This document shows, piece after piece, positions 42,995-51,269 of a stretch of DNA of 64,000 nucleotides (its first letter is position 1; each line of letters begins with the position of its first letter). The stretch is from assembly GCA_035940775.1 (NCBI GenBank), contig DASZEN010000024.1, positions 46,144 through 110,143 on the forward strand, given 5' to 3'. Position numbers and translations under genes: made by a program. Below the pieces are notes generated by a model. The model was not told the DNA's origin. It worked only from the letters and a program-made list of their open reading frames with translations, and did not search any database. This stretch comes from DASQYE01 sp035940775 (GTDB lineage Bacteria; Acidobacteriota; Blastocatellia; Pyrinomonadales; Pyrinomonadaceae).

Positions 42995-43777
42995 CTAAAT
43001 CACCCTTGCTTCCGTTCGCAGCTTTTCGGCCAGGGCCACCGCCCCTGCCTTTGCGTCGCCGTCGCCCAGAAACTGCGTCTGCTTTGTTTTCTGCGGGAAG
43101 TAAATCTTTTCGATGCGTTGATGAGGGGCGCGCGCCGTGGCGGCAGCGTCGTCGCCTGCCGGGGTGACCTCCCTGATCTCCTTCTTCTTGGCGGCCATGA
43201 TGCCCTTGAGGGTCGCGTAGCGAATCTGGCTGATGCCGGACTGAATGGTGAGCAGCGCCGGGCGCGGCATCGAGTACCATTGATACCAGCCGTTCTCCAA
43301 CTCGCGCTTGACTCTCAACTGCTCGCCGGAGGCATCGACCTCTATGACGATGGTCGCGTGCGGCAGGCCGAGCAGCTCCGCCATGATGACGCCCGTTTGC
43401 GCGTACCCGTAATCGTCCGACTGCAAGCCGGTCAGGATCAGATCGGCCTGCTCGGCGCGGACGGCCTCAGCGAGCGTGCTCGCGATGGCGAACGGCGAGA
43501 GGTTCGTCAGGTCTTCGAGCAGTACGTGTATGGCGCGATCAGCGCCGCGCGCCAGCCCGTCCTTAATCACGCTCTTGACTCGCTGTGGGCCCATCGAACA
43601 GATGACGACTTCGCCGCCGTGCTTCTCTTTCAGACGCAGAGCCTCTTCGAGCGCGTAGCCGTCCGATTCGTTGACCTCATAGGAAAGGTCGCCCTCTTCG
43701 ATCCACGACGCGTCCCTGTTAATACGCAGGATCGCGTCCTTATTGGCGACCTGTTTCATTAAGACGATTGTTTTCAT
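42995..43777 (-). CDS. etfB: Electron transfer flavoprotein subunit beta
   Basis: 260 residues. AMP-binding partner of EtfA. It begins MKTIVLMKQVANKDAILRI and shows NESDGYALEEALRLKEKHGGEV and LILTGLQSDDYGYAQTGVIMAELLG, all typical of EtfB. In the same unit as etfA, with beta-oxidation genes (thiolase and hydroxyacyl-CoA dehydrogenase) about 8 kb upstream on the same strand. Confidence 0.95.
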   Translation of the reverse strand: MKTIVLMKQVANKDAILRINRDASWIEEGDLSYEVNESDGYALEEALRLKEKHGGEVVICSMGPQRVKSVIKDGLARGADRAIHVLLEDLTNLSPFAIASTLAEAVRAEQADLILTGLQSDDYGYAQTGVIMAELLGLPHATIVIEVDASGEQLRVKRELENGWYQWYSMPRPALLTIQSGISQIRYATLKGIMAAKKKEIREVTPAGDDAAATARAPHQRIEKIYFPQKTKQTQFLGDGDAKAGAVALAEKLRTEARVI

Positions 43778-43800
43778 AAAAGAACTTTTTACTAAGGAGT

Positions 43801-43876
43801 CAGAACTCAGGACTCAGAATAAGAACGAAGCAGATGCTTTCATTCTGAGTCATGAGTTCTGAGTTCTGAGTCCTGA
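43801..43876. repeat. Palindromic ACTCAG-rich element between etfB and fabF
   Basis: A 20-base left arm (43801-43820) is complementary to 43842-43861 with a single mismatch. The right side then repeats itself (GAGTTCTGAGTCCTGA), so a longer alternative stem is possible. The element is built from the words AGAACTCAG and GGACTCAG in both orientations. It may be a dispersed intergenic palindrome or a hairpin terminator of fabF transcripts, although no T-run follows. Confidence 0.7.
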
Positions 43877-43886
43877 CTTCAGACCC

Positions 43887-45128
43887 CTATTCCTCGTATC
43901 TCTTGAAAAGCAGTGCGGCGTTTGTGCCGCCGAAACCGAAGCTGTTCGAGAGCGCGTAGCCGACCGTTGTCTCGCGCGGCTCATTCGGCACGTAATCGAG
44001 ATCGCAATCCGGGTCCGGGTTGACGTAATTGATGGTCGGCGGCAACATGCGGCGATGAATGGCGAGCACGGAAAAGACGCCTTCGATGCCGCCCGCCGCG
44101 CCGAGCAGATGACCCGTCATGGATTTCGTAGAGCTGACGGCCAAAGCGTCGGCGTGCTCGCCAAAGGTCTTCTTGATCGCCATCGTCTCGAACTTGTCGT
44201 TGTATGGAGTCGAAGTCCCGTGCGCGTTGATATACCCGACCACACCGGGCTCGACGCCCGCGTCCTTCAAAGCCTTCTGCATGACGCGAATCGCGCCCGA
44301 GCCGGTCTCGTCCGGCATCGTGATGTGAAAAGCATCGGCGGTCATTCCGTAACCGACAAGCTCCGCGTAAATGCGCGCGCCGCGCCGCCGCGCCGTTTCC
44401 AGTTCTTCCAGTATCAAAAGCCCTGCGCCCTCGCCGATAACGAAGCCGTCGCGGTCGCGCTCGAAAGGACGCGAGGCTCGCAGGGGGTCGTCGTTGCGCG
44501 TCGAGAGCGCGCGCATGGCTGCAAACCCTGCGACCGACATCGGCGTGATCGCAGATTCGGCCCCGCCGCAGATCATCACGTCGGCATCGCCGCGCTGGAT
44601 GATCTTAAAGCTGTCGCCGATGGCGTGCGCGCCCGCCGAACAGGCCGTCGCGGTCGCCGAGTTCGGCCCCTTCGCGCCGTGACGGATCGAAACCTGCCCG
44701 GCCGCCAGATTCACGATGGCCGACGGGATAAAGAAGGGCGAGACGCGGCCCGGCCCATCGTTCAAGAGCTTGGTGTGCTCGCGCTCGATGGCCCAGAAAT
44801 CGCCTATCCCGCTGCTGATGTATGTGCCCACCTGCTCGGCATTCTCATCCGTAATCTCGAGGCCGCTGTCCTTAATGGCCTCGTCGGCGGCGGCGATGGC
44901 GTAGTGAATAAAGGCGCCCATCTTGCGCGCCTCCTTCTTCTCCACGTAATTGAGCGGATCGAAATCCTTGATCTCGGCGGCAAAGCGCACGGGAAACTTT
45001 TCCGTGTCGAACTTCTTGATGAAATCCACGCCGCTGCGGCCCGCCATCAGCGCAGCCCAGGTGTCCCGGACGGAATTTCCGACAGGAGTGATAAGGCCGA
45101 GGCCCGTAACCACGACGCGACGTTTCAA
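43887..45128 (-). CDS. fabF: Beta-ketoacyl-ACP synthase II
   Basis: Condenses malonyl-ACP with acyl-ACP in fatty-acid elongation; 413 residues. Catalytic Cys in TATACSAGAHAIG, His in NAHGTSTPYND and KSMTGHLLGAAGG with the second His. I place the start at TTG 45128: on the minus strand AGGAAGGAG lies 8 bases before it, and the product then begins MKRRVVVTGLG like other FabF proteins. The longer in-frame ORF (to 45179) would add 17 residues unlike the family. It is the last gene of the fab group, after acpP. Confidence 0.94.
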   Translation of the reverse strand: MKRRVVVTGLGLITPVGNSVRDTWAALMAGRSGVDFIKKFDTEKFPVRFAAEIKDFDPLNYVEKKEARKMGAFIHYAIAAADEAIKDSGLEITDENAEQVGTYISSGIGDFWAIEREHTKLLNDGPGRVSPFFIPSAIVNLAAGQVSIRHGAKGPNSATATACSAGAHAIGDSFKIIQRGDADVMICGGAESAITPMSVAGFAAMRALSTRNDDPLRASRPFERDRDGFVIGEGAGLLILEELETARRRGARIYAELVGYGMTADAFHITMPDETGSGAIRVMQKALKDAGVEPGVVGYINAHGTSTPYNDKFETMAIKKTFGEHADALAVSSTKSMTGHLLGAAGGIEGVFSVLAIHRRMLPPTINYVNPDPDCDLDYVPNEPRETTVGYALSNSFGFGGTNAALLFKRYEE

Positions 45129-45219
45129 GACGAATGCTCCTTCCTCTAAAACGAGCGACGAGTAGAGACGAATCCGCACGCTCGTCGCCGCTCGTCACCT
45201 TCGATTCCTCACCGTGCGT

Positions 45220-45462
45220 TTACTTCTTATGCTGGTCGATATAGGTGTAAGCGTCGCGCACGCTCTGAATTTTTTCGGCATCCTCGTCCGGGATTTCGAT
45301 GCCGAACTCCTCCTCGAAACGCATCACCAACTCGACCGTGTCAAGCGAGTCCGCGCCTAAATCATCTATGAAGCGAGCGTTCGGCGTGACCTCATTCTCG
45401 TCCACGCCCAGTTCGTCAACGATGATCTGTTTTACCTTATTCTCGATCTCTTGATCGGGCAT
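45220..45462 (-). CDS. acpP: Acyl carrier protein
   Basis: 80 residues, acidic, four-helix ACP. The phosphopantetheine attachment Ser is in GADSLDTVELVM. The start MPDQEIENKVKQIIVDEL and the helix II-III region EEEFGIEIPDEDAEKI are typical. It lies between fabD and fabF, where fabG would normally precede it. Confidence 0.97.
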   Translation of the reverse strand: MPDQEIENKVKQIIVDELGVDENEVTPNARFIDDLGADSLDTVELVMRFEEEFGIEIPDEDAEKIQSVRDAYTYIDQHKK

Positions 45463-45506
45463 CTTTTTTGCTCCTCTGTGAATAAATAAAATACCTGAAA
45501 AAATTT

Positions 45507-46466
45507 TTAAGCGGCAGCCAGCGCCCCGCGCGTCGCACTAAGGCTGGCTGCGTCCTCGACGTTCAAACTGCGCGCGTCGCGTTTTATCTGCCTGAGAAGT
45601 CCGGAAAGAACCTTGCCGGGGCCGACCTCTATAAAAGTCTCGACCCCCTTTTGAATCAACAGCTCCATTGATTCCTGCCAGCGTACAGGTGAAGAGACCT
45701 GCCTCACAAGAGCATCCCGCGCTTTTTCGCCCGCACCCTCGCCCGCCTTTATGATCGAGGCGTCGACGTTGGTCACGAGCGGCCGCCCTAAATCCTCAAA
45801 CACTATAGCTTCCAAATCGGCCGCCAGTCTCTCCTGCGCGGGCATCATCAGCGGACAATGAAAGGGCGCGCTGACGTTCAGCTTGATAGCCCTCTTTGCG
45901 CCGCGCTCTTTCAGGAGCGCGATGGCCCGATCCACGGCCCCGGCATTCCCGGCGATGACGATCTGACCGGGCGCGTTGATGTTGGCGGGCATGCACACGT
46001 CCGTTTGCTGCGCCTCGACACAGGCTTCCATTACGGTCTTCAAGTCCGCGCCCAGGATGGCAGCCATCGCGCCCGCGCCGACCGGCACTGCTTCCTGCAT
46101 ATAGCGCCCGCGCGCGCGCACCGTCCGCACGGCGTCGGAGAAGTTCAAGGCTCCGGCGGCGACCAGCGCCGAATACTCGCCCAGGCTATGACCCGCCACG
46201 AAGTCGGGCACAAAAGCGGCCTCGCCATGAAGAGCGCGCAGGGCCGCGACCGAGACGGTCAAAATCGCCGGTTGCGTATTCTCCGTCAGTTGCAGCTCTT
46301 CGGCGCTTCCCTCAAAGCATACTGACGAAATGGAGAACCCGAGCGCATCGTCCGCTTCTTCAAAGACCCTTCGCGCCGCCTCGAAATTATCAGCCAGGTC
46401 GCGCCCCATGCCCGAATATTGCGAAGCCTGGCCGGGGAAAATGTATGCCAGAGAAGTAGTGCTCAT
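45507..46466 (-). CDS. fabD: Malonyl-CoA:ACP transacylase
   Basis: 319 residues. Transfers malonyl from CoA to ACP. It starts LAYIFPGQASQYSGMGRDL, nucleophile Ser94 is in GHSLGEYSA, active-site His in SAPFHCPLM and Gln in PGQAS. Its ATG overlaps the TGA of the small secreted-protein gene (TGATG). The next gene downstream is acpP, so the usual fabG is missing. Confidence 0.96.
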   Translation of the reverse strand: MSTTSLAYIFPGQASQYSGMGRDLADNFEAARRVFEEADDALGFSISSVCFEGSAEELQLTENTQPAILTVSVAALRALHGEAAFVPDFVAGHSLGEYSALVAAGALNFSDAVRTVRARGRYMQEAVPVGAGAMAAILGADLKTVMEACVEAQQTDVCMPANINAPGQIVIAGNAGAVDRAIALLKERGAKRAIKLNVSAPFHCPLMMPAQERLAADLEAIVFEDLGRPLVTNVDASIIKAGEGAGEKARDALVRQVSSPVRWQESMELLIQKGVETFIEVGPGKVLSGLLRQIKRDARSLNVEDAASLSATRGALAAA

Positions 46467-46810
46467 CAGTAATGGCGCGGCTGCAACTTGAAAGAGACTG
46501 TTTCGGCAGTAGTGTTCAGCTCGATCTCTTTCTTCTGCGCCTCGTAGCCGTCCACCTTGGCCGTCACGCGGTAATGGCCCGCCGTCAATTTTTTGATTCG
46601 CACGCGCCCTTTGCCGTCCGCCTTACGAAACAGGATGTCGCCCTCCCTGGGCACAAGAGTAATGCAGGCGTCCTTCAGGGGCATTCCCTGCTCGTCCCTG
46701 ACCTCTATCCATAAGGAAGGGTCAGTGCCCTGCTGCTGCGCGAGCGTCTGCGCGCCGATCAGGACGAGCAGCAGCGCGAAAGCGGTTGTGGTTAAGAGCT
46801 TCGTTCTCAT
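46466..46810 (-). CDS. Small secreted protein with carboxypeptidase-regulatory-like domain
   Basis: 114 residues from ATG 46810. Signal peptide (MRTKLLTTTAFALLLVLIGA, cut near LAQ), then a single beta-sandwich like CarboxypepD_reg/SdrD-B-type domains: WIEVRDEQGMPLKDACITLV, GRVRIKKLTAGHYRVTAKVDGY. Such domains are common in secreted proteins and occur in acidobacterial genomes in many copies. Its place between fabH and fabD, with a stop overlapping the fabD start, is odd, because no link to lipid synthesis is known. The longer ORF start at 46870 would overlap the fabH stop. Confidence 0.75.
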   Translation of the reverse strand: MRTKLLTTTAFALLLVLIGAQTLAQQQGTDPSLWIEVRDEQGMPLKDACITLVPREGDILFRKADGKGRVRIKKLTAGHYRVTAKVDGYEAQKKEIELNTTAETVSFKLQPRHY

Positions 46811-46826
46811 ATTTACCGACGCGCAT

Positions 46827-47819
46827 TTACCAACGCACGAGGACTCCGCCCCAGGTGACGCCGCCGCCAAAAGATGCCATCAAGATCAGATCACCCTCTT
46901 TGATTTTTCCGGACTCGATGCATTCGTCGAGCGCTATCGGAATCGAGGCCGAAGAGGTATTACCGTGCATAGAGATGTTCGAGTAGATGCGCGACTCGTC
47001 TACTTCCAGCTTGCTCGCCACGGCGTCCGTGATGCGCTGGTTTGCCTGATGCGGGATAAACAGCTTGACGTTCTCGGGCCGCTCGCCCGCTTCCTCCAGC
47101 ACTTCGCGCGAAATCTCCGTCATCGAGCGCACGGCAACCTTGAACAGCTCGTTGCCCTTCATCTTATAAAAGTGCTGGCCCGCAGCGATGGTCTCGGCCG
47201 TCGAGCCGAGGCGCGTGCCGCCGCCCGGCGCATAAAGATGCTCTGCGAATCGCCCGTCCGAGCGTATGCGCGCGGCCAGTATTCCGCGCTCCGCGCCGCC
47301 CTCTATCGGCCCCAGAATAGCCGCCCCCGCTCCGTCGCCAAAGATAACGCACGTCGAGCGATCCGTATAATCGACGTACTGCGTCAGGACTTCTGCACCT
47401 ATGACGAGCGCATAGCGCGACTGGCCCGTGCGAATCATGGAGTCGGCGAGCGTCAGGCCGTAGAGAAAACCGGAGCAGGCCGCCGCCAGATCGAAGGCGG
47501 CGGCGCGATTCGCGCCCAGCTCCGCCTGTATCAGGCAGCCGGTCGAGGGCAATAGCTGGTCGGGCGTGACGGTGGCGCAAAGCAGGAGGTCTATTTCCGA
47601 AGGATCGATGCGCGCGCGCTCGATGGCCTGACGGGCGGCACGCACGGCAAAGAGCGAAGTGTATTCGCCGGGCGCAGCCTTGCGCCGCTGCTTAATGCCG
47701 GTGCGCGTGGTGATCCACTCGTCCGAGGTATCGACCATCTTTTCCAGATCGGCATTGGTCAGAATGCCTTCCGGGTAGGCGTGCCCCGTCCCCAGGATCA
47801 CTGCTTTTGGATTTGCCAT
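46827..47819 (-). CDS. fabH: Beta-ketoacyl-ACP synthase III
   Basis: 330 residues. Initiates fatty-acid synthesis from acetyl-CoA and malonyl-ACP. Cys115 (AAACSGFLYG), His in PHQANQRI and Asn in HGNTSSASIP form the complete triad. 16 bases before the small secreted-protein gene and 86 after plsX. Confidence 0.96.
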   Translation of the reverse strand: MANPKAVILGTGHAYPEGILTNADLEKMVDTSDEWITTRTGIKQRRKAAPGEYTSLFAVRAARQAIERARIDPSEIDLLLCATVTPDQLLPSTGCLIQAELGANRAAAFDLAAACSGFLYGLTLADSMIRTGQSRYALVIGAEVLTQYVDYTDRSTCVIFGDGAGAAILGPIEGGAERGILAARIRSDGRFAEHLYAPGGGTRLGSTAETIAAGQHFYKMKGNELFKVAVRSMTEISREVLEEAGERPENVKLFIPHQANQRITDAVASKLEVDESRIYSNISMHGNTSSASIPIALDECIESGKIKEGDLILMASFGGGVTWGGVLVRW

Positions 47820-47905
47820 CTTCTTCCCCTCGTGAATAGCGCATGGTAAATGCTAAATGGTGAAAAGACAAAACCGTATTTGCCCGTTCACCATTGCTGG
47901 CAGCC

Positions 47906-48970
47906 CTATTTGCTACTCACCAATTCGGCATATTCATGCGCGCGCGTCTCTGCAATGCCGCGCTCGATCCTTTCGCTCGCCCTGTGTTCGGAAAATTCTT
48001 TGGCGCTGCGAATAGCGTTGCGTATGGCGCGCGCGTTCGAGCTGCCGTGGCCGATCAGTACGATCTGACGCACGCCCAAAAGCGGCGCTCCCCCGTACTC
48101 CGAGTAATCCAAACGCTTCTTTATATTACGAAAGGCCGGACGTGCCAGCATCGCTCCCGCCTTGGTCTGAAGCGATGCGGTCAACTCGCGCTTAATCATC
48201 GAGAGCATCGCGTCCGTCAAACCTTCCGAGAGCTTGAGCATGACGTTTCCCGTAAAGCCGTCGGTCACGATCACGTCGACGGCTCCCGTAAAGACATCGC
48301 GCCCCTCTACGTTGCCGACGAAGTTCAGGCTGCTCAGATCGCGCAGCAGCGGGAACGCCTCTTTCGTCAGGTCGTTGCCCTTGGCCTCCTCTTCGCCGAT
48401 GCTCATCAATCCGACGGTCGGGCGCGTGACGCCGAGCACGGCGCGCGAATAGGCGTCGCCCATGACGGCAAACTGCGCCAGATGATGAGCCTTGCATTCG
48501 GCGTTCGCGCCGACATCCAGGAGCAGCGTCGGCTTGCCGGAGCGCGTCGGAATCATCGCGGCCAGGGCGGGGCGGTCAACACCCGGCAGCATCCCTATGA
48601 CCATCTTGGCGGTCGCCATCGCCGCGCCCGTATTGCCCGCCGAGACGAACCCGTCGGCCCGCCCTTCGGTGACGAGCTTTGTGCCGACCCTCAAAGAGCT
48701 TTTCTTCTTACGCCGGACGGAGGTGGCGACCGCTTCGTCCATGCCTATTACTTCGGCCGCCTCGACAAACTCGATGCCGCGATCACCCTGCCCGCGCCAG
48801 CCGCAGCGACGCAATTCCGGTTCTACTTTTTCGGGCTGGCCCACCAGTATGACGCCGATGCCGAGGTCGCGCGCCGCCGCCAACGCACCGTCTATCTCAG
48901 ACTGCGGAGCGTGATCCGAGCCCATCGCGTCGACCACGACTTTGCCGGTCAGTTGATGCCCGTGCTTCAT
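47906..48970 (-). CDS. plsX: Phosphate acyltransferase PlsX
   Basis: 354 residues. Makes acyl-phosphate from acyl-ACP for phosphatidic acid synthesis. It shows VVVDAMGSDHAPQSEIDGAL, VSAGNTGAAMA, RPALAAMIPTRSG, LLDVGANAEC and GFTGNVMLKLSEG, all typical. Sits between rpmF and fabH in the conserved rpmF-plsX-fabH order. Confidence 0.95.
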   Translation of the reverse strand: MKHGHQLTGKVVVDAMGSDHAPQSEIDGALAAARDLGIGVILVGQPEKVEPELRRCGWRGQGDRGIEFVEAAEVIGMDEAVATSVRRKKKSSLRVGTKLVTEGRADGFVSAGNTGAAMATAKMVIGMLPGVDRPALAAMIPTRSGKPTLLLDVGANAECKAHHLAQFAVMGDAYSRAVLGVTRPTVGLMSIGEEEAKGNDLTKEAFPLLRDLSSLNFVGNVEGRDVFTGAVDVIVTDGFTGNVMLKLSEGLTDAMLSMIKRELTASLQTKAGAMLARPAFRNIKKRLDYSEYGGAPLLGVRQIVLIGHGSSNARAIRNAIRSAKEFSEHRASERIERGIAETRAHEYAELVSSK

Positions 48971-49027
48971 TAAAATGCGCCGGAAAAGGGGGCGCGCGTC
49001 TTCTCGGCCAGCAGTAGCGGCCTTTTG

Positions 49028-49213
49028 TCAGCTTGACTGTTCTACAGAGACTACTTCGCGGCCCTTGTAATGGCCGCACTTGGGACACACGCGATGCGGC
49101 ATGCGCGGCTCCTGGCAATTCGGGCACAGGCTGGTCTGCGGAGCGCGCAGCGCGTCGTGCGCCCGGCGCTTGCGCGTGCGAGCTTTCGAGTGACGACGTT
49201 TCGGATTTGGCAT
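49028..49213 (-). CDS. rpmF: 50S ribosomal protein L32
   Basis: 61 residues, strongly basic. MPNPKRRHSKARTRKRRAHDAL is the standard L32 start. The two CPxC-type pairs (SLCPNC, RVCPKCGHYKG) form a zinc ribbon. Typical neighbour of yceD and plsX. Confidence 0.97.
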   Translation of the reverse strand: MPNPKRRHSKARTRKRRAHDALRAPQTSLCPNCQEPRMPHRVCPKCGHYKGREVVSVEQSS

Positions 49214-49314
49214 GATTAAGACTCCTTATAAAATTATCTGATAAGCTCTCAAGGTCGAGGCGCGGCCCCTCTCTATCTTTCTCTCTATCTGAAACCATTC
49301 AAGCGGCCCGCCGC

Positions 49315-49848
49315 TCACTTACCATCTTTCTGTTCCTGTTTCAATAGGGCGAGCGCTGCCCAGCGCGGGTCTATCTCGCTTGATTGACAGGCGCACTCGG
49401 TCGCATTCTTGTCCACGCCGCAAACGGGACACAATCCCTTGCACTGCTCCCCGCATAATAAGCGAGGGGGCATCGCCAGCAGCACCTGCTCGCGGACCAG
49501 ATCATCGACATCGATGGCCTCGCCGTCGAAGACCGAGAGGCTCAAATCTTCTTCCTGTAGCTCGGCCGTCGCGTCGGAGTAATATTCAGACGCCGGGACG
49601 TAGGTGACATCGAACTCGGTCTCGACGGGGAAGGAGACGGCCTTCAGGCAGCGGTCGCAATCCACCTCGGCGCGCGCCGTCACAGTGCCCTGCAAGCGAA
49701 CCTCCTGCCCGCTGCGCGTGATACGCCCGTTGATCTGCGGAGCTTCTGTAAGGCGCGCATTCTCTTCATCGAGGACGATCTCTCCCGGCTCGTACGTGTG
49801 GGCAAAGGCGTTCGACTTCCCCTCAAGCTTGTCCAGTTCGATTCGCAT
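49315..49848 (-). CDS. yceD: DUF177 (YceD) family protein, rRNA metabolism
   Basis: 177 residues. YceD/DUF177 proteins precede rpmF in most bacteria and affect 23S rRNA accumulation. Seen here are the core CDRCLKAVSFPVETEFDVTY and a cysteine-rich tail (LLCGEQCKGLCPVCG and ECAC) that probably binds zinc. ATG 49848 begins MRIELDKLEG, the usual family start; an upstream in-frame start at 49917 would cross the promoter. First gene of the fab transcription unit. Confidence 0.92.
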   Translation of the reverse strand: MRIELDKLEGKSNAFAHTYEPGEIVLDEENARLTEAPQINGRITRSGQEVRLQGTVTARAEVDCDRCLKAVSFPVETEFDVTYVPASEYYSDATAELQEEDLSLSVFDGEAIDVDDLVREQVLLAMPPRLLCGEQCKGLCPVCGVDKNATECACQSSEIDPRWAALALLKQEQKDGK

Positions 49849-49903
49849 TGCCCACCCTATGAGAAAAGCCGCGCTTTCCGACCATGAGCGCGCAAAAGGC
49901 TTT

Positions 49904-49931
49904 ATTATAGCCGCCACTACGCGAGTGTCAA
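49904..49931 (-). promoter_or_regulatory. Sigma-70 promoter of the yceD-rpmF-plsX-fab unit
   Basis: On the minus strand, TTGACA (49926-49931) and TATAAT (49904-49909) match the consensus perfectly, with a 16-base spacer. Transcription would begin near 49897, about 50 bases before the yceD ATG. It lies in the 98-base gap between the TPR gene and yceD. Confidence 0.85.
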
Positions 49932-49946
49932 CGCCCGGCGCACGCT

Positions 49947-51185
49947 TTAGCGCTGAGCGCCGACGGCCCGGACGGCATTGAGCGCCTCGCGTTGGAGAAC
50001 TTCGGCGAGCCGCCGGTCGCCTCCCGTCACCAGCCGCTTTTTCGCCTGGCCCGACGCGCTGAAGGGAGGGGAAAGCGGCGGCGCGTCATCGGGGCCGATA
50101 GGACGCCGCCTGGTGGTTCGATAGCGCGGGTCGTTGCCGCCGACGGAGCGCGCGGCGTTAAAGGCGTCTGCGGCCTGAAGGGACTCGCCCCGGCGCGCGA
50201 AAACGAGCCCGAGCATGTAGAAGGCGGCGGCGTACTCGCCGTCCAGCTCGACCGCTTTGCGCAGGTGTTTGAGGCTCATGCGGTCGCGTCCCAACTGGTA
50301 ATAAACGCAGCCTATAACATAATGAGTCTCGGGCGACGGGTGCGCGGCGAGCGCCAGCTTGAACTCGGCGAGCGCATCCTTCCAACGCCGCTCGGCCGCG
50401 AGCAGCCTTCCGAGGCCGTAGTGCGCGGCGAATGAGGTTTCATCGCGCCGCGCCGCCTCGTTCAGCAGTTCTCTGGCGCGTTCCAGCTCGCCCTCGTCTC
50501 CGCAGGCCAACCCGAGCAGCAAACAGACCGAGTAATTAACGGGAGCTGCCTCGAAGGCGCGCGACAGGTAATCGCGCGCCAGCGCCATCTTGCCCGCGCC
50601 GAAGAAATATTCGCCGATCAAATAGAGCAGCGGCGCGTTTGTCGGCGCGAGTGCCGAGGCGCGCTCGAGCAGTCGCATGCCGCGCACCGTTTCGTCCTCT
50701 TCCAGGAGCGTCATCGCCTGCCGCACGTGCTGCTCAAAAACGGCATAATCAGGCCCGCGATAATTGGCTATGATCTCGTCGCGCAACTGTTCGCGGCGCT
50801 CCTTCTCGTCCTGCGCGCTGGCGTCTATGCGGCAACGCTCGCGCCACAACTCTTCGAGTTCCCCGGCCTGGATCGTGCCCGCTTCGGTCAGCAAACCGAT
50901 CAGGGTTTCAATCAGCGCGTGATCGAAATAGGAGTTTTTGGCCTGACGCAGGAGCAGCCCGAGCCCCTGTTCCAGCTTGTCCGTGAGACGCGCGAGGCGA
51001 TTCTCCAACGCCGAGACGCGCTCCAGGAGGTGCTCCTCGTAGGATGCCGTCCAGTTCTGCGTCTCGTAGCGCGCGGCGGGCGAATCCACCACCAGCATCA
51101 GTCGCGTACCGCAGCGCCCGCACAACTGTTGCCCCAGCGGGTTGGCCGCCAAACACTTCTGACAGTAATGTGCGATGCTGCTCAT
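49947..51185 (-). CDS. Zinc-ribbon TPR protein
   Basis: 412 residues, cytoplasmic. The N-terminal zinc ribbon has HYCQKCLAANPLGQQLCGRCG (two Cys pairs). A coiled-coil region (about 45-75, ERVSALENRLARLTDKLEQG) is followed by TPR repeats (about 130-370) such as GRLLAAERRWKDALAEFKLALAAHPSP and YYQLGRDRMSLKHLRKAVELDGEYAAAFYMLGL. It is probably a scaffold. Partner unknown. Its start is followed by an 84-base gap to the hydroxyacyl-CoA dehydrogenase gene. Confidence 0.8.
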   Translation of the reverse strand: MSSIAHYCQKCLAANPLGQQLCGRCGTRLMLVVDSPAARYETQNWTASYEEHLLERVSALENRLARLTDKLEQGLGLLLRQAKNSYFDHALIETLIGLLTEAGTIQAGELEELWRERCRIDASAQDEKERREQLRDEIIANYRGPDYAVFEQHVRQAMTLLEEDETVRGMRLLERASALAPTNAPLLYLIGEYFFGAGKMALARDYLSRAFEAAPVNYSVCLLLGLACGDEGELERARELLNEAARRDETSFAAHYGLGRLLAAERRWKDALAEFKLALAAHPSPETHYVIGCVYYQLGRDRMSLKHLRKAVELDGEYAAAFYMLGLVFARRGESLQAADAFNAARSVGGNDPRYRTTRRRPIGPDDAPPLSPPFSASGQAKKRLVTGGDRRLAEVLQREALNAVRAVGAQR

Positions 51186-51269
51186 AAAACTCAGCGGGCA
51201 GGGGTCGTGGAAGAAGGGACTTGTGCGGCTTTTGGTTTTACCCGGCCCCTGTCTTTCGCGGCCCCCGCC

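Noticed and set aside
44055..45149. 364-codon plus-strand frame opposite fabF
   Set aside because: Antisense shadow of fabF, no start context or motif.
47894..48973. 359-codon plus-strand frame opposite plsX
   Set aside because: Antisense shadow of plsX with Arg/His-rich translation.
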